64,000 nt of DNA. Source: Candidatus Hermodarchaeota archaeon (GTDB lineage: Archaea > Asgardarchaeota > Hermodarchaeia > Hermodarchaeales > Hermodarchaeaceae). The notes beneath the pieces were generated by a model that saw only the letters and a program-made list of their open reading frames with translations, did no database searches and had not been told where the DNA came from. How positions within the stretch are numbered: position 1 is the first letter of the stretch; each line of letters begins with the position of its first letter. The translations under genes were made by a program, and so were the position numbers. The stretch lies in contig JAEOUH010000069.1 of NCBI GenBank assembly GCA_016839365.1, positions 33,698 through 97,697 of the forward strand, given 5' to 3'. Below are positions 27,024 to 37,479 of the stretch, one piece after another.

Positions 27024-28232
27024 GTGGTACAAATGGAAATCCGAAAACTAACCAAAGAGGACATGACTAAAGTTATCAAACTCCATCAATACAGCTACGG
27101 ATTCTGGACCGACCATGATGTCCGTGACGAAGACCACAACTATATGATTCCTGAAAACAGCATCGGGCTCTTCGAAAACGATAATCTCGTTTCGGTTGCC
27201 ACCATTATGCATACCCAGCAATCAATTCGTGGTATCCTCAAGGGCATGGGCGGAATTTCCATGGTCTGCACCTATCCAGAAAAACGGATGAAAGGCTATG
27301 TCCGATCAATCATGCAAAGTGCCTTTCTTGAAATGAAAGAAGCTGAACTCTCAGTTAGCATGCTTGAACCCTTCCGGGAATCCTTCTACACAGACCTCGG
27401 CGATGTCCCTGCCCATGACAAATACCGATTGAAAGCCCCTCTGAACGGCTTACGTGTACCACCAGACATTAGGATTGGTGATGAATGGACAGTTGAACGT
27501 ATTCCAGGACACGAAGCTAAAGAACGCTATATGGCTTTCATCAAAGCCTTCGCACCAACCAAGTTTCATGGATTTGCCTACAACCCTTCAATCCGGGATG
27601 AGGAATGGCGCCGCCGCAACAAAGACCATCACTACGTCTTCATTAAGAAAGCCGGTCAAGTCGAAGCACTCGCTCGTTACACACTCAAAGGGTACATGCA
27701 CTTTGAACAACCAGGAGAACTCATAATCAGAGAAATGTACTGGCGCTCCCTTCCCGCCCAAACTGCCCTCTTCCATTATCTGGGTAAACACCGGGATCAA
27801 ATCCAAACCCTTCACATAATCTTGCCCTACGGAACCGATTTTCAACACTGGTTCGAACACCTCCAAGACTGGATTGAAATCAAGGTTTGGCACCCTTGGA
27901 TGGTGCGTGTCATTGACGCCAAAGAAGCTCTTACAGGACTCCCCGTATCAACTGACGGCGAACTCACTTTCACACTGACAGATCCTCAGTGCGGCTGGAA
28001 TAACGGCACTTACCTACTCAAATCAAACAATGGTCAACTCGACGTGAGTATGACAAAACGGAGTGTCAAACTCGAAGCCTCAATCCAGGGGCTTAGTGCT
28101 CTTGTCTACGGCACTCATTCCATTGAAGCCCTTGAATATATTGGGTGGATAAAGGGAGTAAGCGACACCACCCGAAAACTCCTACATAACTGGTTCCCAC
28201 AACTACCGCTGTACAATCCCTACACTTTCTGA
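27024..28232 (+). CDS. Eis-like GNAT acetyltransferase with SCP2-like C-terminal domain, copy 2
   Basis: GGISMVCTYPEKRMKGYVRSIMQSAFLEMKEAELSVSMLEPFRESFY; C-terminal LYNPYTF; full-length paralog of 15724-16935. Confidence 0.85.
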   Translation: MVQMEIRKLTKEDMTKVIKLHQYSYGFWTDHDVRDEDHNYMIPENSIGLFENDNLVSVATIMHTQQSIRGILKGMGGISMVCTYPEKRMKGYVRSIMQSAFLEMKEAELSVSMLEPFRESFYTDLGDVPAHDKYRLKAPLNGLRVPPDIRIGDEWTVERIPGHEAKERYMAFIKAFAPTKFHGFAYNPSIRDEEWRRRNKDHHYVFIKKAGQVEALARYTLKGYMHFEQPGELIIREMYWRSLPAQTALFHYLGKHRDQIQTLHIILPYGTDFQHWFEHLQDWIEIKVWHPWMVRVIDAKEALTGLPVSTDGELTFTLTDPQCGWNNGTYLLKSNNGQLDVSMTKRSVKLEASIQGLSALVYGTHSIEALEYIGWIKGVSDTTRKLLHNWFPQLPLYNPYTF

Positions 28233-28245
28233 GTAGGGATTGTAC
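28211..28245 (+). terminator. 13-bp perfect stem-loop overlapping a stop codon
   Basis: GTACAATCCCTAC-N9-GTAGGGATTGTAC; the TGA of the Eis-like gene (28230-28232) is in the loop. Confidence 0.5.
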
Positions 28246-28483
28246 CTTCGCCATAATCATCGCCACACGCTCCATTACCTTCCTTCTCACCATCCCCGGC
28301 ATTGTTCAATCTGTCTTCATCACTTTCTATCCAGGTGGCATCTTGTCCTTCATCCTACTACCCATATAGGAGCCACAAAGTGGATTTGGTAAAAAAAGTC
28401 GACAACCATCACTTATGGATGACACTCCGCAAAAATCATAAAGTCTAATACGCTTCCTCAAAGCTGGGAGGTGCGACGAACAA

Positions 28484-30493
28484 GTGGCCACTTCACGTAC
28501 ATTCGAACTCAACCCAGATTATACCCCAAGTGGTGATCAACCCAAAGCTATCCAGAAGCTCATCAAAGGCTACAAAGAGGGTAAACGCCAACAGACACTG
28601 TTAGGCGTGACAGGATCTGGCAAAACCTTTACAGTGGCCTATATTGTAGAAGCCCTCCAAAAACCGACGCTGGTCATTTCACCTAACAAGACCCTTGCTG
28701 CACAACTCACAAGCATGTTCCGGGACTACTTCCCTGAAAACGCGGTAGAATATTACACCTCTTATTACGATTACTTTCAACCCGAAGCGTATATGCCCAC
28801 ATCAGATACCTACATCGAGAAAGATGCCTCAATTAACGAAGAAGTAGAACGGATGCGATTATCAGCGGTTGCCTCTCTTGCTGTCCGAAGAGATGTACTC
28901 ATCGTTGCCACCGTCTCCTGCATCTACGGCATTGGAGCCCCTGGCTCCTATCGAAACCTAGTCGTAGAGCTTGCACAGGGTCAAGAGATTCCACGTGATG
29001 AGCTTTTCGCCCGGTTAGTCCATATAAACTATACCCGGAATGACTTTGACTTCCACCGAGGAACCTTCCGCGTTCGTGGTGACGTAATCGAGGTCTTCCC
29101 GGCCTATGCCAATCATCCAATTCGCCTTGAAACATTTGGTGATACCATTGAACGCATCGCCGACATTGCCCCAATCAAAGGAACAGTGCTCTACGAGCGC
29201 GAAAAAATCAAAATCTTCCCGGCAAAACAATTCACCACCGACCAGCGAATCCTTCCTGAAATCTTGGAACAAATCGAAGATGAACTCGAGGAACGGCTGA
29301 AGGAACTCGAGACTCAAGAGAAAATCCTGGAAGCTGACCGATTGCGACGACGTGTGAAATATGACATCGAAATGATGCGCTCTGTTGGATGGACCGGTGG
29401 CATCGAGAACTATTCACGCTACTTTGATGGACGGAAACAAGGACAGAAACCCTACTGTCTATTAGATCATTACCCTGAGGACTTCCTCCTTGTAATTGAT
29501 GAGTCCCACATCACTGTGCCACAAATTGGAGGGATGTATTATGGTGACTTATCCCGAAAACGAAACCTCGTTGATTACGGCTTTCGACTACCCTCCGCCT
29601 TTGACAACCGTCCCCTAACCTTTGAAGAATTTGAACCCTATATGCGTACCGTTCTCTACACGTCTGCCACCCCCTCAAGTTATGAACGAAAGCATTCAGA
29701 CAAGGTGGTAGAACAAATCATCCGCCCCACCGGGCTAGTGGACCCTAAAATCATCGTGCGACCTACCGAAGGACAAGTCGAAGACCTGCTAGGAGAGATC
29801 CGTATTAGAGCCAAAAAAGATGAACGCGCCTTGGTGACTACTCTAACAAAACGCATGGCTGAAGACTTAGCTGATTACATGGTCCATGCTGGAGTCAAAG
29901 CCGAATATCTTCACTCCGAGGTCGGCACCCTTGAACGTATCGAGGTACTACGCAACCTACGTCAAGGTAAACACGAGGTAGTCGTTGGTATTAATTTACT
30001 GCGGGAAGGTCTGGACTTACCAGAAGTATCACTCGTAGCGATTCTCGATGCGGATAAGGAAGGCTTTCTCCGCTCCGATACCAGCCTAATTCAAATCATG
30101 GGACGGGCAAGCCGAAATGTCAACGGAACAGTAATTCTGTATGCGGATCGGATGACTGATTCTATGACTCGGGCGATCACTGAAAACAATCGACGCCGAG
30201 CCATGCAACTCAAGTACAACAAGGAACACGGCATCACTCCCACAACAATTGTGAAATCAATTACTGATATTGCTGAAGGAGTGGAACGTGTAACCGCGAG
30301 TTCACGGACCCAGGTAAACGTACCTAAAAACTGGCGTACTGCCAATGAAAGCGATCTCGCCCTGTTGGTTGTTGAGCTCCGTGAAGAGATGCTTCAGGCG
30401 GCAGAAGAACTGGAATTCGAACGGGCGGCAAACCTGCGTGACCTTATCAATGAAATTGAGGCGTACCTGGGGCTGCAAACGAAGAGTTCCTAG
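28484..30493 (+). CDS. uvrB: Excinuclease ABC subunit B
   Basis: TLLGVTGSGKTFTVA, YYDYFQPEAYMP, ESHITVPQIGGMYYGD, GINLLREGLDLPEVSLVAILDADKEGFLRS. Confidence 0.98.
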   Translation: MATSRTFELNPDYTPSGDQPKAIQKLIKGYKEGKRQQTLLGVTGSGKTFTVAYIVEALQKPTLVISPNKTLAAQLTSMFRDYFPENAVEYYTSYYDYFQPEAYMPTSDTYIEKDASINEEVERMRLSAVASLAVRRDVLIVATVSCIYGIGAPGSYRNLVVELAQGQEIPRDELFARLVHINYTRNDFDFHRGTFRVRGDVIEVFPAYANHPIRLETFGDTIERIADIAPIKGTVLYEREKIKIFPAKQFTTDQRILPEILEQIEDELEERLKELETQEKILEADRLRRRVKYDIEMMRSVGWTGGIENYSRYFDGRKQGQKPYCLLDHYPEDFLLVIDESHITVPQIGGMYYGDLSRKRNLVDYGFRLPSAFDNRPLTFEEFEPYMRTVLYTSATPSSYERKHSDKVVEQIIRPTGLVDPKIIVRPTEGQVEDLLGEIRIRAKKDERALVTTLTKRMAEDLADYMVHAGVKAEYLHSEVGTLERIEVLRNLRQGKHEVVVGINLLREGLDLPEVSLVAILDADKEGFLRSDTSLIQIMGRASRNVNGTVILYADRMTDSMTRAITENNRRRAMQLKYNKEHGITPTTIVKSITDIAEGVERVTASSRTQVNVPKNWRTANESDLALLVVELREEMLQAAEELEFERAANLRDLINEIEAYLGLQTKSS

Positions 30494-30636
30494 ACTCAAT
30501 TACTTTCATTGGGGTGTCCCCTCCGCTTATATGTTTAAACGAACTTCCGAGTACAAGAAAGCTGATAAAACAGGTCAACGAACCTGCAACGCTGGACGCA
30601 ACCTACGGTTGGGCTTGGTGTAGAACCGTAACTCTT

Positions 30637-33615
30637 ATGTCAGCTGGCGCAATCGATGCCGCTGACAAGATAGGTGACAGATGGGTGAGCGACGACAAGT
30701 ACATTACCGTCAAAGGCGCCCGGGTGCACAATCTGAAAGATATCACTGTGCAAATCCCCCGGGATAAATACGTAGTCATCACTGGACTCTCCGGTTCCGG
30801 TAAATCCTCGCTAGCGTTCGATACGCTCTTCGCTGAAGGACAGCGCCGATACGTTGAGTCCCTCTCAGCTTATGCGCGACAATTCTTAGGGCGCATGGAC
30901 AAACCCGACGTTGACTCAATCGAAGGCTTAAGTCCGGCAATCTCCATCGATCAACGATCCGCAGGAGGCAATCCCAGGTCTACTGTGGGTACTACCACTG
31001 AAGTGTATGATTATATGCGATTGCTCTGGGCCCGCATTGGCATTCCGCATTGCCACCAGTGTGGAAGAAGGATTGCCCCACAATCAGCACAACAGATTGT
31101 ACGACAAATCATGGAATTCGAGGAAGGTACTCAAGTCCGGATCCTCTCCCCGGTTGTAAAAGGTAGGAAAGGCACCTATAAGGCACTCTTCAAGAAGTTA
31201 CAGAGTGAGGGCTTCATCCGGGTTCGTGTCGATGGGAAAGATTACAGATTGGATAAAGAGGAAATCGATCTCGACCGATATGTTATTCACAATATCGAAA
31301 TAATCGTTGACCGGTTAGTACTTAAGCCCGCCGTCGAACAACGTCTGAACCAGTCCGTGGAAACTGCATTAGAGTTTGGAGAAGGATTAGTAATTGTTGA
31401 GGTTAAAGGTGATCAGGAGTATCTGTTTAGCGAGTCTGCTGGCTGTCCGGTATGTGGAATTAGTTTCCCAGATTTAGCACCCCGTCTCTTCAGTTTCAAC
31501 TCACCTTATGGAGCATGTCCGGAATGCAAAGGATTAGGGTACACACTGGAGGTCGATCCTGATCTTGTCATCCCCGACGAGACTAAGTCGATTATAGAAG
31601 GAGCGATCGCTGCCTACCACACTCCTTTGAATGGCTGGCGATTACGGAGTCTGACCAGCATAGCCAAACATTACGGATTCAGTCTTGATACTCCCTTCAA
31701 AGACCTTGCCCCCGAGATTCAGCACGTACTTCTTTATGGATCAGGCGAGGAGGAAATCCGATTCGAACACAGTGGTATCACTGAGTCAGGGCGAAAATGG
31801 GAATGGATCAGTGAGAAACCCACTATGGGTGTGATTCCAGGACTTAAACACCGCTATAAGCAAACGAGTTCAGAGGTCGTTCGCGAATCAATTACTCGGT
31901 TCATGGCTCAGCTCCCTTGTCCAGTGTGTCATGGTCGTCGACTACGTCCGGAAGCGCTTGCCGTCACTATCCAGGACAAGAGTATCGATTATGTGACGAA
32001 CCTCTCAATTGATGAAACCTTGGCCTTCTTTGATCAGCTTGAGCTTACGAAGAAAGAAGCTACTATCGCTCGGCAAACCCTTCGTGAAATCAAACAACGA
32101 CTGGAGTTTCTCTCCTCGGTGGGGCTAGATTATCTGACCCTGAATCGCCAATCAGCTTCGTTGGCGGGGGGTGAAGCCCAACGTGTCCGGCTTGCAACGC
32201 AGATTGGGTCTCGCCTAGTCGGAGTGACTTACATCCTTGACGAACCTAGTATCGGTCTTCACATGCGTGACAACAAACGCCTCCTCTCCATGCTTCTCCA
32301 ACTCCGTGACCTAGGTAACACTGTGCTTGTTGTCGAGCACGACGAGGGTTTCATCCGTGCATCAGACTGGATTATTGATCTTGGACCTGGTGCCGGTATC
32401 CATGGAGGACAAGTGGTCGCCGAAGGACCAGTCCCAGAGATTGAAGCTAATCATAAGTCCATCACCGGACAGTATCTCCGAGGGGATAAGGTCATTTCCG
32501 TGCCTCCTACTCGAAGAATCGGTAACGGAGCCAGCATCCAAATCAAACGGGCCCACCATCGCAACCTGAAAAATATCGATGTGACATTTCCACTGGGAAC
32601 CTTCATCTGTATTACCGGTGTTTCTGGGTCAGGGAAAAGCACACTCATCACAGATACCTTGTATCCTGGTATTATCTGGCAGTTTCGACGCCGTCGTCGA
32701 CGCCAATCCGATGCAATCTTAGCTAGCCGGCTCCTCAAACCTGGACCTTTCGATGCCCTCAAGGGCGTCCGCTTCATCGATAAAGTTATCCTGGTTGATC
32801 AGTCACCCATCGGGCGAACACCACGTTCCAATCCTGCGACCTATACTCAGGTATTTGGACCAATCCGTGAACTTTTCTCGAAGACCGAAGAGGCACGAAA
32901 ACGTGGATATCAACCCGGACGCTTCAGCTTCAACGTAAAAGGTGGTCGATGTGAAACCTGTGGTGGCGCAGGGGTTCTAAGAATCGAGATGCAGTTCCTC
33001 CCAGATGTTTTTGTGCAATGCGATGAGTGCCATGGTAAACGCTTCAACAAAGAAACCCTTCAAGTTCGTTACAAGGGCAAGACCATCCACGAAGTACTTC
33101 GAATGACGGTCGACGAAGCTGCAGAGTTCTACAAGAATATTCCCAAGATTGCTGGTATCCTTGAAACCCTTCAACGGGTTGGTCTTGGGTATATGGAACT
33201 TGGTCAACCTTCGCCGACCCTGAGCGGTGGTGAAGCTCAACGTATCAAACTCAGCCGTGAACTCGGTAAACGCAGTACCACTCAAACACTCTATATCCTT
33301 GATGAACCGACCACCGGTCTGCATCTTGCGGATGTCCAGAAACTACTTGATGTCTTGAACCATCTTGTTGACGCAGGGAACACCGTCATTGTCATTGAGC
33401 ACCAACCCGATGTGATTAAGGGCGCAGATTATATCATCGATTTGGGACCTGAAGGCGGTGACAAAGGTGGATATATTGTAGCCCAGGGAACTCCGGAACA
33501 AGTGGCACAGAATCGAAAATCCTATACAGGGGCTGTGCTTCGTGAAGCACTGGCAATGAAGATGGAACGTGATTCCGAAGATTCCACAGACCGCGTGAAA
33601 GTCCTCTCTCGGTAA
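30637..33615 (+). CDS. uvrA: Excinuclease ABC subunit A
   Basis: [96 protein letters not shown] track start 30514. Confidence 0.98.
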   Translation: MSAGAIDAADKIGDRWVSDDKYITVKGARVHNLKDITVQIPRDKYVVITGLSGSGKSSLAFDTLFAEGQRRYVESLSAYARQFLGRMDKPDVDSIEGLSPAISIDQRSAGGNPRSTVGTTTEVYDYMRLLWARIGIPHCHQCGRRIAPQSAQQIVRQIMEFEEGTQVRILSPVVKGRKGTYKALFKKLQSEGFIRVRVDGKDYRLDKEEIDLDRYVIHNIEIIVDRLVLKPAVEQRLNQSVETALEFGEGLVIVEVKGDQEYLFSESAGCPVCGISFPDLAPRLFSFNSPYGACPECKGLGYTLEVDPDLVIPDETKSIIEGAIAAYHTPLNGWRLRSLTSIAKHYGFSLDTPFKDLAPEIQHVLLYGSGEEEIRFEHSGITESGRKWEWISEKPTMGVIPGLKHRYKQTSSEVVRESITRFMAQLPCPVCHGRRLRPEALAVTIQDKSIDYVTNLSIDETLAFFDQLELTKKEATIARQTLREIKQRLEFLSSVGLDYLTLNRQSASLAGGEAQRVRLATQIGSRLVGVTYILDEPSIGLHMRDNKRLLSMLLQLRDLGNTVLVVEHDEGFIRASDWIIDLGPGAGIHGGQVVAEGPVPEIEANHKSITGQYLRGDKVISVPPTRRIGNGASIQIKRAHHRNLKNIDVTFPLGTFICITGVSGSGKSTLITDTLYPGIIWQFRRRRRRQSDAILASRLLKPGPFDALKGVRFIDKVILVDQSPIGRTPRSNPATYTQVFGPIRELFSKTEEARKRGYQPGRFSFNVKGGRCETCGGAGVLRIEMQFLPDVFVQCDECHGKRFNKETLQVRYKGKTIHEVLRMTVDEAAEFYKNIPKIAGILETLQRVGLGYMELGQPSPTLSGGEAQRIKLSRELGKRSTTQTLYILDEPTTGLHLADVQKLLDVLNHLVDAGNTVIVIEHQPDVIKGADYIIDLGPEGGDKGGYIVAQGTPEQVAQNRKSYTGAVLREALAMKMERDSEDSTDRVKVLSR

Positions 33616-33659
33616 GAGCGAACGGTTCTTCAACCCGTTTAGTGTTCTAGTAGGTGAAT

Positions 33660-35492
33660 ACGATTATGAATCTTGAAGAGGAACTCAAGGACTTACCTGA
33701 CGCACCTGGTGTTTACATTCTATATGATGCCAATGATACCGTCATCTATGTTGGGAAAGCTCAATCTCTCCAAAAACGGGTGCCTGCCCATTTTCGTGGC
33801 AGCGGAAGTGGTAGCGTCTTCTCACCTATTGGGCAAGAAGTGGCTGAACTGGAATATGTGGTCACAGCAAATGAATCAGAAGCGTTGGTCCTTGAAGATA
33901 ATTTGATCAAACGCTACAGGCCACGATATAACATCCGCTTGAAAGATGACAAAAGTTTCCCTTATGTGCGAATTACACTCCAAGAAGACTTCCCAAGGGT
34001 AGAAAAAACACGTACACTTGTCAATGATGGTAGCCGATACATTGGTCCCTATTCCAACGTTAAAGCCTTGGATGGCTTCCTGAAATCAATTAATCGGATT
34101 GTTCCTATTGCCACATGTAAGCCAGCCATTGTTCCTGGAAAACGTAAACGCGCCTGTCTCAAATATGACATCGGCTACTGTCCTGCCCCCTGTATCAACA
34201 AGATTAGTAAAGAAGATTATGCTGAACTTGTCCAGGAGTACACACTGATGCTTACAGGGCAACAAGACGAGCTTGAAGCCCACCTCAAACGTCTTATGAA
34301 AAAAAGCTCCGATTCCCAGGAATTTGAACGGGCTGCCCGATACCGGGATCGGCTCCGCTCAGTCCAACGTGGCAGACAAGCACAACGTGCCACCTACTGG
34401 AATCAATTACCAGGCCACCGTGACGTATTGGGACTAGCTCGTCAAGGACCCGATGCCCTGGTCCAACTCCTCGTGGTCCGTGAAGGACGCGTAATTGGCC
34501 AACAACCGTTCCCCCTCAGTGCACCCTCCGAGCTCCCTGACGAAACGGTCATCGAAGCCTTCCTCAAGCAGTATTATCTACGCGCCACTGAAATCCCAGA
34601 GGAAGTCATACTATCTGTTCCCATAGCTGAGACGCAGTTTCTGGAAGAATGGCTCACTCAACGACGTGGGAATAATCACCCTGTAACAATCGTGCACCCC
34701 ACCCAGGAGCCCCTCATAAGTCTGACACAAATGGCAAATGAAAACGCTCAATTCCATCTCCACCAACTCGTCGAACGCATGGCTCGGGACGAAGGCCGAA
34801 AACAACAAGCCTACAACGATCTCATGGACGCCCTCCTTCTCACCGAAGAACCCGCCCATATCGAGGGGTTTGACATCTCGACTCTCCAAGGCACAGAATC
34901 AGTTGGTGTCTGTGTGGTCTTCAAAGATAGTCTTCCTTTCAAGAAGGGTTATCGGCGGTTCAAGATACGTGAAGTGGAAGGTCAGGATGATTTCGCGATG
35001 ATTAATGAAGTCGTCCACCGGCGTTATCACCGTCTAGTAACCGAGAAACTTCCTCTACCTAATCTCATCGTTATTGATGGTGGACGTGGACAAGTCAGTA
35101 TGGCACTCAAAGCCCTGGAATCTGTCGGCATTTTTAATATTCCAGTCATTGGTATTGCAAAAGCAGAAAAGCCCGATCCTGATCTTATTTACGTCCGTAA
35201 TCAGAAAACACCGGTCGATTTACCCGTAGATAGTCAAGGATTACGGTTAATCCAGCGAGTTCGTGATGAAGCCCATCGGTTTGCTATAGCTTATCATCGC
35301 AAAATCCGACAAATCAAGGGCATGAAACTTACATTAACCGATATTCCGGGCATTGGCGTTAAACGTGCTACTCTTCTCCTTCAGCACTTCGGCAACCTAG
35401 AGAACCTCTCGAAGGCTTCAGTGGATGAAATCGCTGCTGTCCCGGGAATAACTAAGCAATTGGCGAGCGAAATCATAGCGCATTTCTCATAA
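33660..35492 (+). CDS. uvrC: Excinuclease ABC subunit C
   Basis: DAPGVYILYDANDTVIYVGKAQSLQKRV (GIY-YIG), KRYRPRYNIRLKDDKSFPYV, IVIDGGRGQVSMA, C-terminal HhH; likely start ATGAATCTTGAAGAGG near 33666. Confidence 0.95.
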   Translation, partial: TIMNLEEELKDLPDAPGVYILYDANDTVIYVGKAQSLQKRVPAHFRGSGSGSVFSPIGQEVAELEYVVTANESEALVLEDNLIKRYRPRYNIRLKDDKSFPYVRITLQEDFPRVEKTRTLVNDGSRYIGPYSNVKALDGFLKSINRIVPIATCKPAIVPGKRKRACLKYDIGYCPAPCINKISKEDYAELVQEYTLMLTGQQDELEAHLKRLMKKSSDSQEFERAARYRDRLRSVQRGRQAQRATYWNQLPGHRDVLGLARQGPDALVQLLVVREGRVIGQQPFPLSAPSELPDETVIEAFLKQYYLRATEIPEEVILSVPIAETQFLEEWLTQRRGNNHPVTIVHPTQEPLISLTQMANENAQFHLHQLVERMARDEGRKQQAYNDLMDALLLTEEPAHIEGFDISTLQGTESVGVCVVFKDSLPFKKGYRRFKIREVEGQDDFAMINEVVHRRYHRLVTEKLPLPNLIVIDGGRGQVSMALKALESVGIFNIPVIGIAKAEKPDPDLIYVRNQKTPVDLPVDSQGLRLIQRVRDEAHRFAIAYHRKIRQIKGMKLTLTDIPGIGVKRATLLLQHFGNLENLSKASVDEIAAVPGITKQLASEIIAHFS

Positions 35493-35585
35493 TCCCTTTG
35501 GCAGGTATTTTCTCTGAAAAACGATTAACTATAAGTATCTGGACCATAAAGCCCCTCATACAAAAATTCACAGGAGTTCGGACCA

Positions 35586-36152
35586 ATGGATACTACTGAA
35601 AAACAAGAAGCAGCAATGAGAAACTTTCTCCGAAGACATTGGAAAATGACGATATTGGCAGGCATAGGAATTGCCATCATGGTCATTGTATCAATTTATG
35701 TCCTTCTCTGGGTCGTGTCTAGTTCACTAGTCTTAGGAATCATACCAGATACGCTTGGAGCATGGAGTGTTGGACTTCTCTTTGGATTCTTTTTCATTCT
35801 GCTATTCTGGGAACTTGTCTTTGTAGCCAGTTGGGCGATTCCCATCGCTATAGTCTTCTGGGCTCTCTGGTACCGAAAATTACCAGAAGAAGAACGAAAG
35901 GAACTAGAATCACCCCGTAAACGCAGTAGAGATGCAGGTGGCGGTGGTGGAATCTCTGCCTTCGTTACACTAATCTGGATAGTTCTTGTCTGGTTCACTG
36001 GACGATGGAGCATTACCTTCAACACCTGGCTTGTCGCTGATTTCGTATATACCTGGCTAGTGGCATTTCTGATTGCATTAGTGCCTTTAATTATTGGTGG
36101 AGTAATTTTCCTTGCTTGGTGGATGACGAAAGGTTCCAAAACCGAATCCTAA
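35586..36152 (+). CDS. Multi-pass membrane protein
   Basis: Several hydrophobic segments; no family recognised. Confidence 0.55.
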   Translation: MDTTEKQEAAMRNFLRRHWKMTILAGIGIAIMVIVSIYVLLWVVSSSLVLGIIPDTLGAWSVGLLFGFFFILLFWELVFVASWAIPIAIVFWALWYRKLPEEERKELESPRKRSRDAGGGGGISAFVTLIWIVLVWFTGRWSITFNTWLVADFVYTWLVAFLIALVPLIIGGVIFLAWWMTKGSKTES

Positions 36153-36187
36153 AAACTTGCATTTTAGGATTCCTTCTTCCTTTTTTA
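36147..36187 (+). terminator. Hairpin plus T-rich tract
   Basis: TCCTAAAA-N7-TTTTAGGA followed by TTCCTTCTTCCTTTTTTAATTT. Confidence 0.5.
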
Positions 36188-36189
36188 AT

Positions 36190-36909
36190 TTAGAAGACAT
36201 ACACGACCATATTGAGTGAGAGCAAGAAGATGGCAAGGTAATAGGTTGTGAAGATGAACACTTCTGCTTTATTGAAGTGATGGCGAAACTGCTTGATTCC
36301 TATGGTGAAGTCTGAGATGACAAAGAAGAAGGCACCTAGCACAGAAACGAATCCAAGCAATATACCACTCGTCAACCACAACATCATTGCAGTACAAAAG
36401 GTCAGGGATACTGTGAGTGCATAAATGATGAGGGGGATTTTCATTTGGCCTAACCCAGCTTCTCCGGCTTCAATGTAAAGGGTTAAGAAGACTATGACCA
36501 AAATCCAGGCAATGAACGCCGTAATGAATGCGGCTAGTGGAAGAAAAGACACGCCGAGAAGTAGGCTCTGCCAGACAAAATTACTGATGAAGAAGATTTG
36601 AGCAATCAGGAAGAGTCCAACTCCTAACAGAAACTTCGTTTCCATACCAATATCTCCTAGCATACAAAAGATCAGGGCCACAGCTAAAAGGACATAAAAT
36701 AGACTCGCAGTGGACCGGAAAAGCAGGACGATAACTGCGGCGGAGAGTGAGGGAAGAAACTTGATGACGATGAAGAGGGCTTTTGGAAGTTCTGTGAGTC
36801 TTTCCTTCTGAAAGTTGATTTCGTCTTCGCGGGCTGCTTTGATTAGGGTCGAAATAAATGCAAAAACCCAGAAGAACAAAGCATAAGGAATCAAGAACAA
36901 CATGCCCAC
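36190..36909 (-). CDS. YhhN/TMEM86-like membrane protein
   Basis: Eight hydrophobic segments; FCMLGDIGMETKFLLGVGLFLIAQIFFI and FFFVISDFTIGIKQF…TYYLAIFLLSL pattern. Confidence 0.6.
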   Translation of the reverse strand: MGMLFLIPYALFFWVFAFISTLIKAAREDEINFQKERLTELPKALFIVIKFLPSLSAAVIVLLFRSTASLFYVLLAVALIFCMLGDIGMETKFLLGVGLFLIAQIFFISNFVWQSLLLGVSFLPLAAFITAFIAWILVIVFLTLYIEAGEAGLGQMKIPLIIYALTVSLTFCTAMMLWLTSGILLGFVSVLGAFFFVISDFTIGIKQFRHHFNKAEVFIFTTYYLAIFLLSLNMVVYVF

Positions 36910-36952
36910 AAGTTAGGGGCTAAGAAGCTTAAGAGTGTTTGATTTCAGGGGT

Positions 36953-37474
36953 TTATCGAGCCTTTAACCGTTTTTTGAGCAACGGAATCGCTCCCCCAGC
37001 CTCCAAGTATGCAAGGAGGAAAGGAGGAATCTTTGCAATCTTATAGCTCCTCTTAGTGCCTTGATTGATCAGGATTGATTCTTGTAAATCGATTTCTATT
37101 AGATCGCCATCACGGATAATTTCTGGATCTTTTTTGAGTTCAGAACATTCGATGGCAGGAAGACCAATATTGAATGAATTCCGGAAGAAAATTCGTGCGA
37201 ATGAAGCTGCAACAACTGCTCCGATACCCAATTGCTTCAAGATGGCAGGAGCTTCCTCACGGCTAGAACCAATGCCAAAGTGTTCACCGCTAACAATAAT
37301 GTCACCTACTTGAACCTTTTCAGCAAACTCAGGCCGAAGATGCTGAAAGGCATAGGTGGTGAGTTTCGTTATTTCAATAGTGGAGAGATGTACACCTGAG
37401 ATGATGTCGTCTGTGCTAATATCACTGCCAAACCGCCAGACCTTCCCAGTGATAAACGATATCTGCTTTGGCAT
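36953..37474 (-). CDS. leuD: 3-isopropylmalate dehydratase/aconitase-family small subunit
   Basis: GEHFGIGSSREEAPAILKQLGIGAVVAASFARIFFRNSFNIGLP. Confidence 0.9.
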   Translation of the reverse strand: MPKQISFITGKVWRFGSDISTDDIISGVHLSTIEITKLTTYAFQHLRPEFAEKVQVGDIIVSGEHFGIGSSREEAPAILKQLGIGAVVAASFARIFFRNSFNIGLPAIECSELKKDPEIIRDGDLIEIDLQESILINQGTKRSYKIAKIPPFLLAYLEAGGAIPLLKKRLKAR

Positions 37475-37479
37475 TGGAT

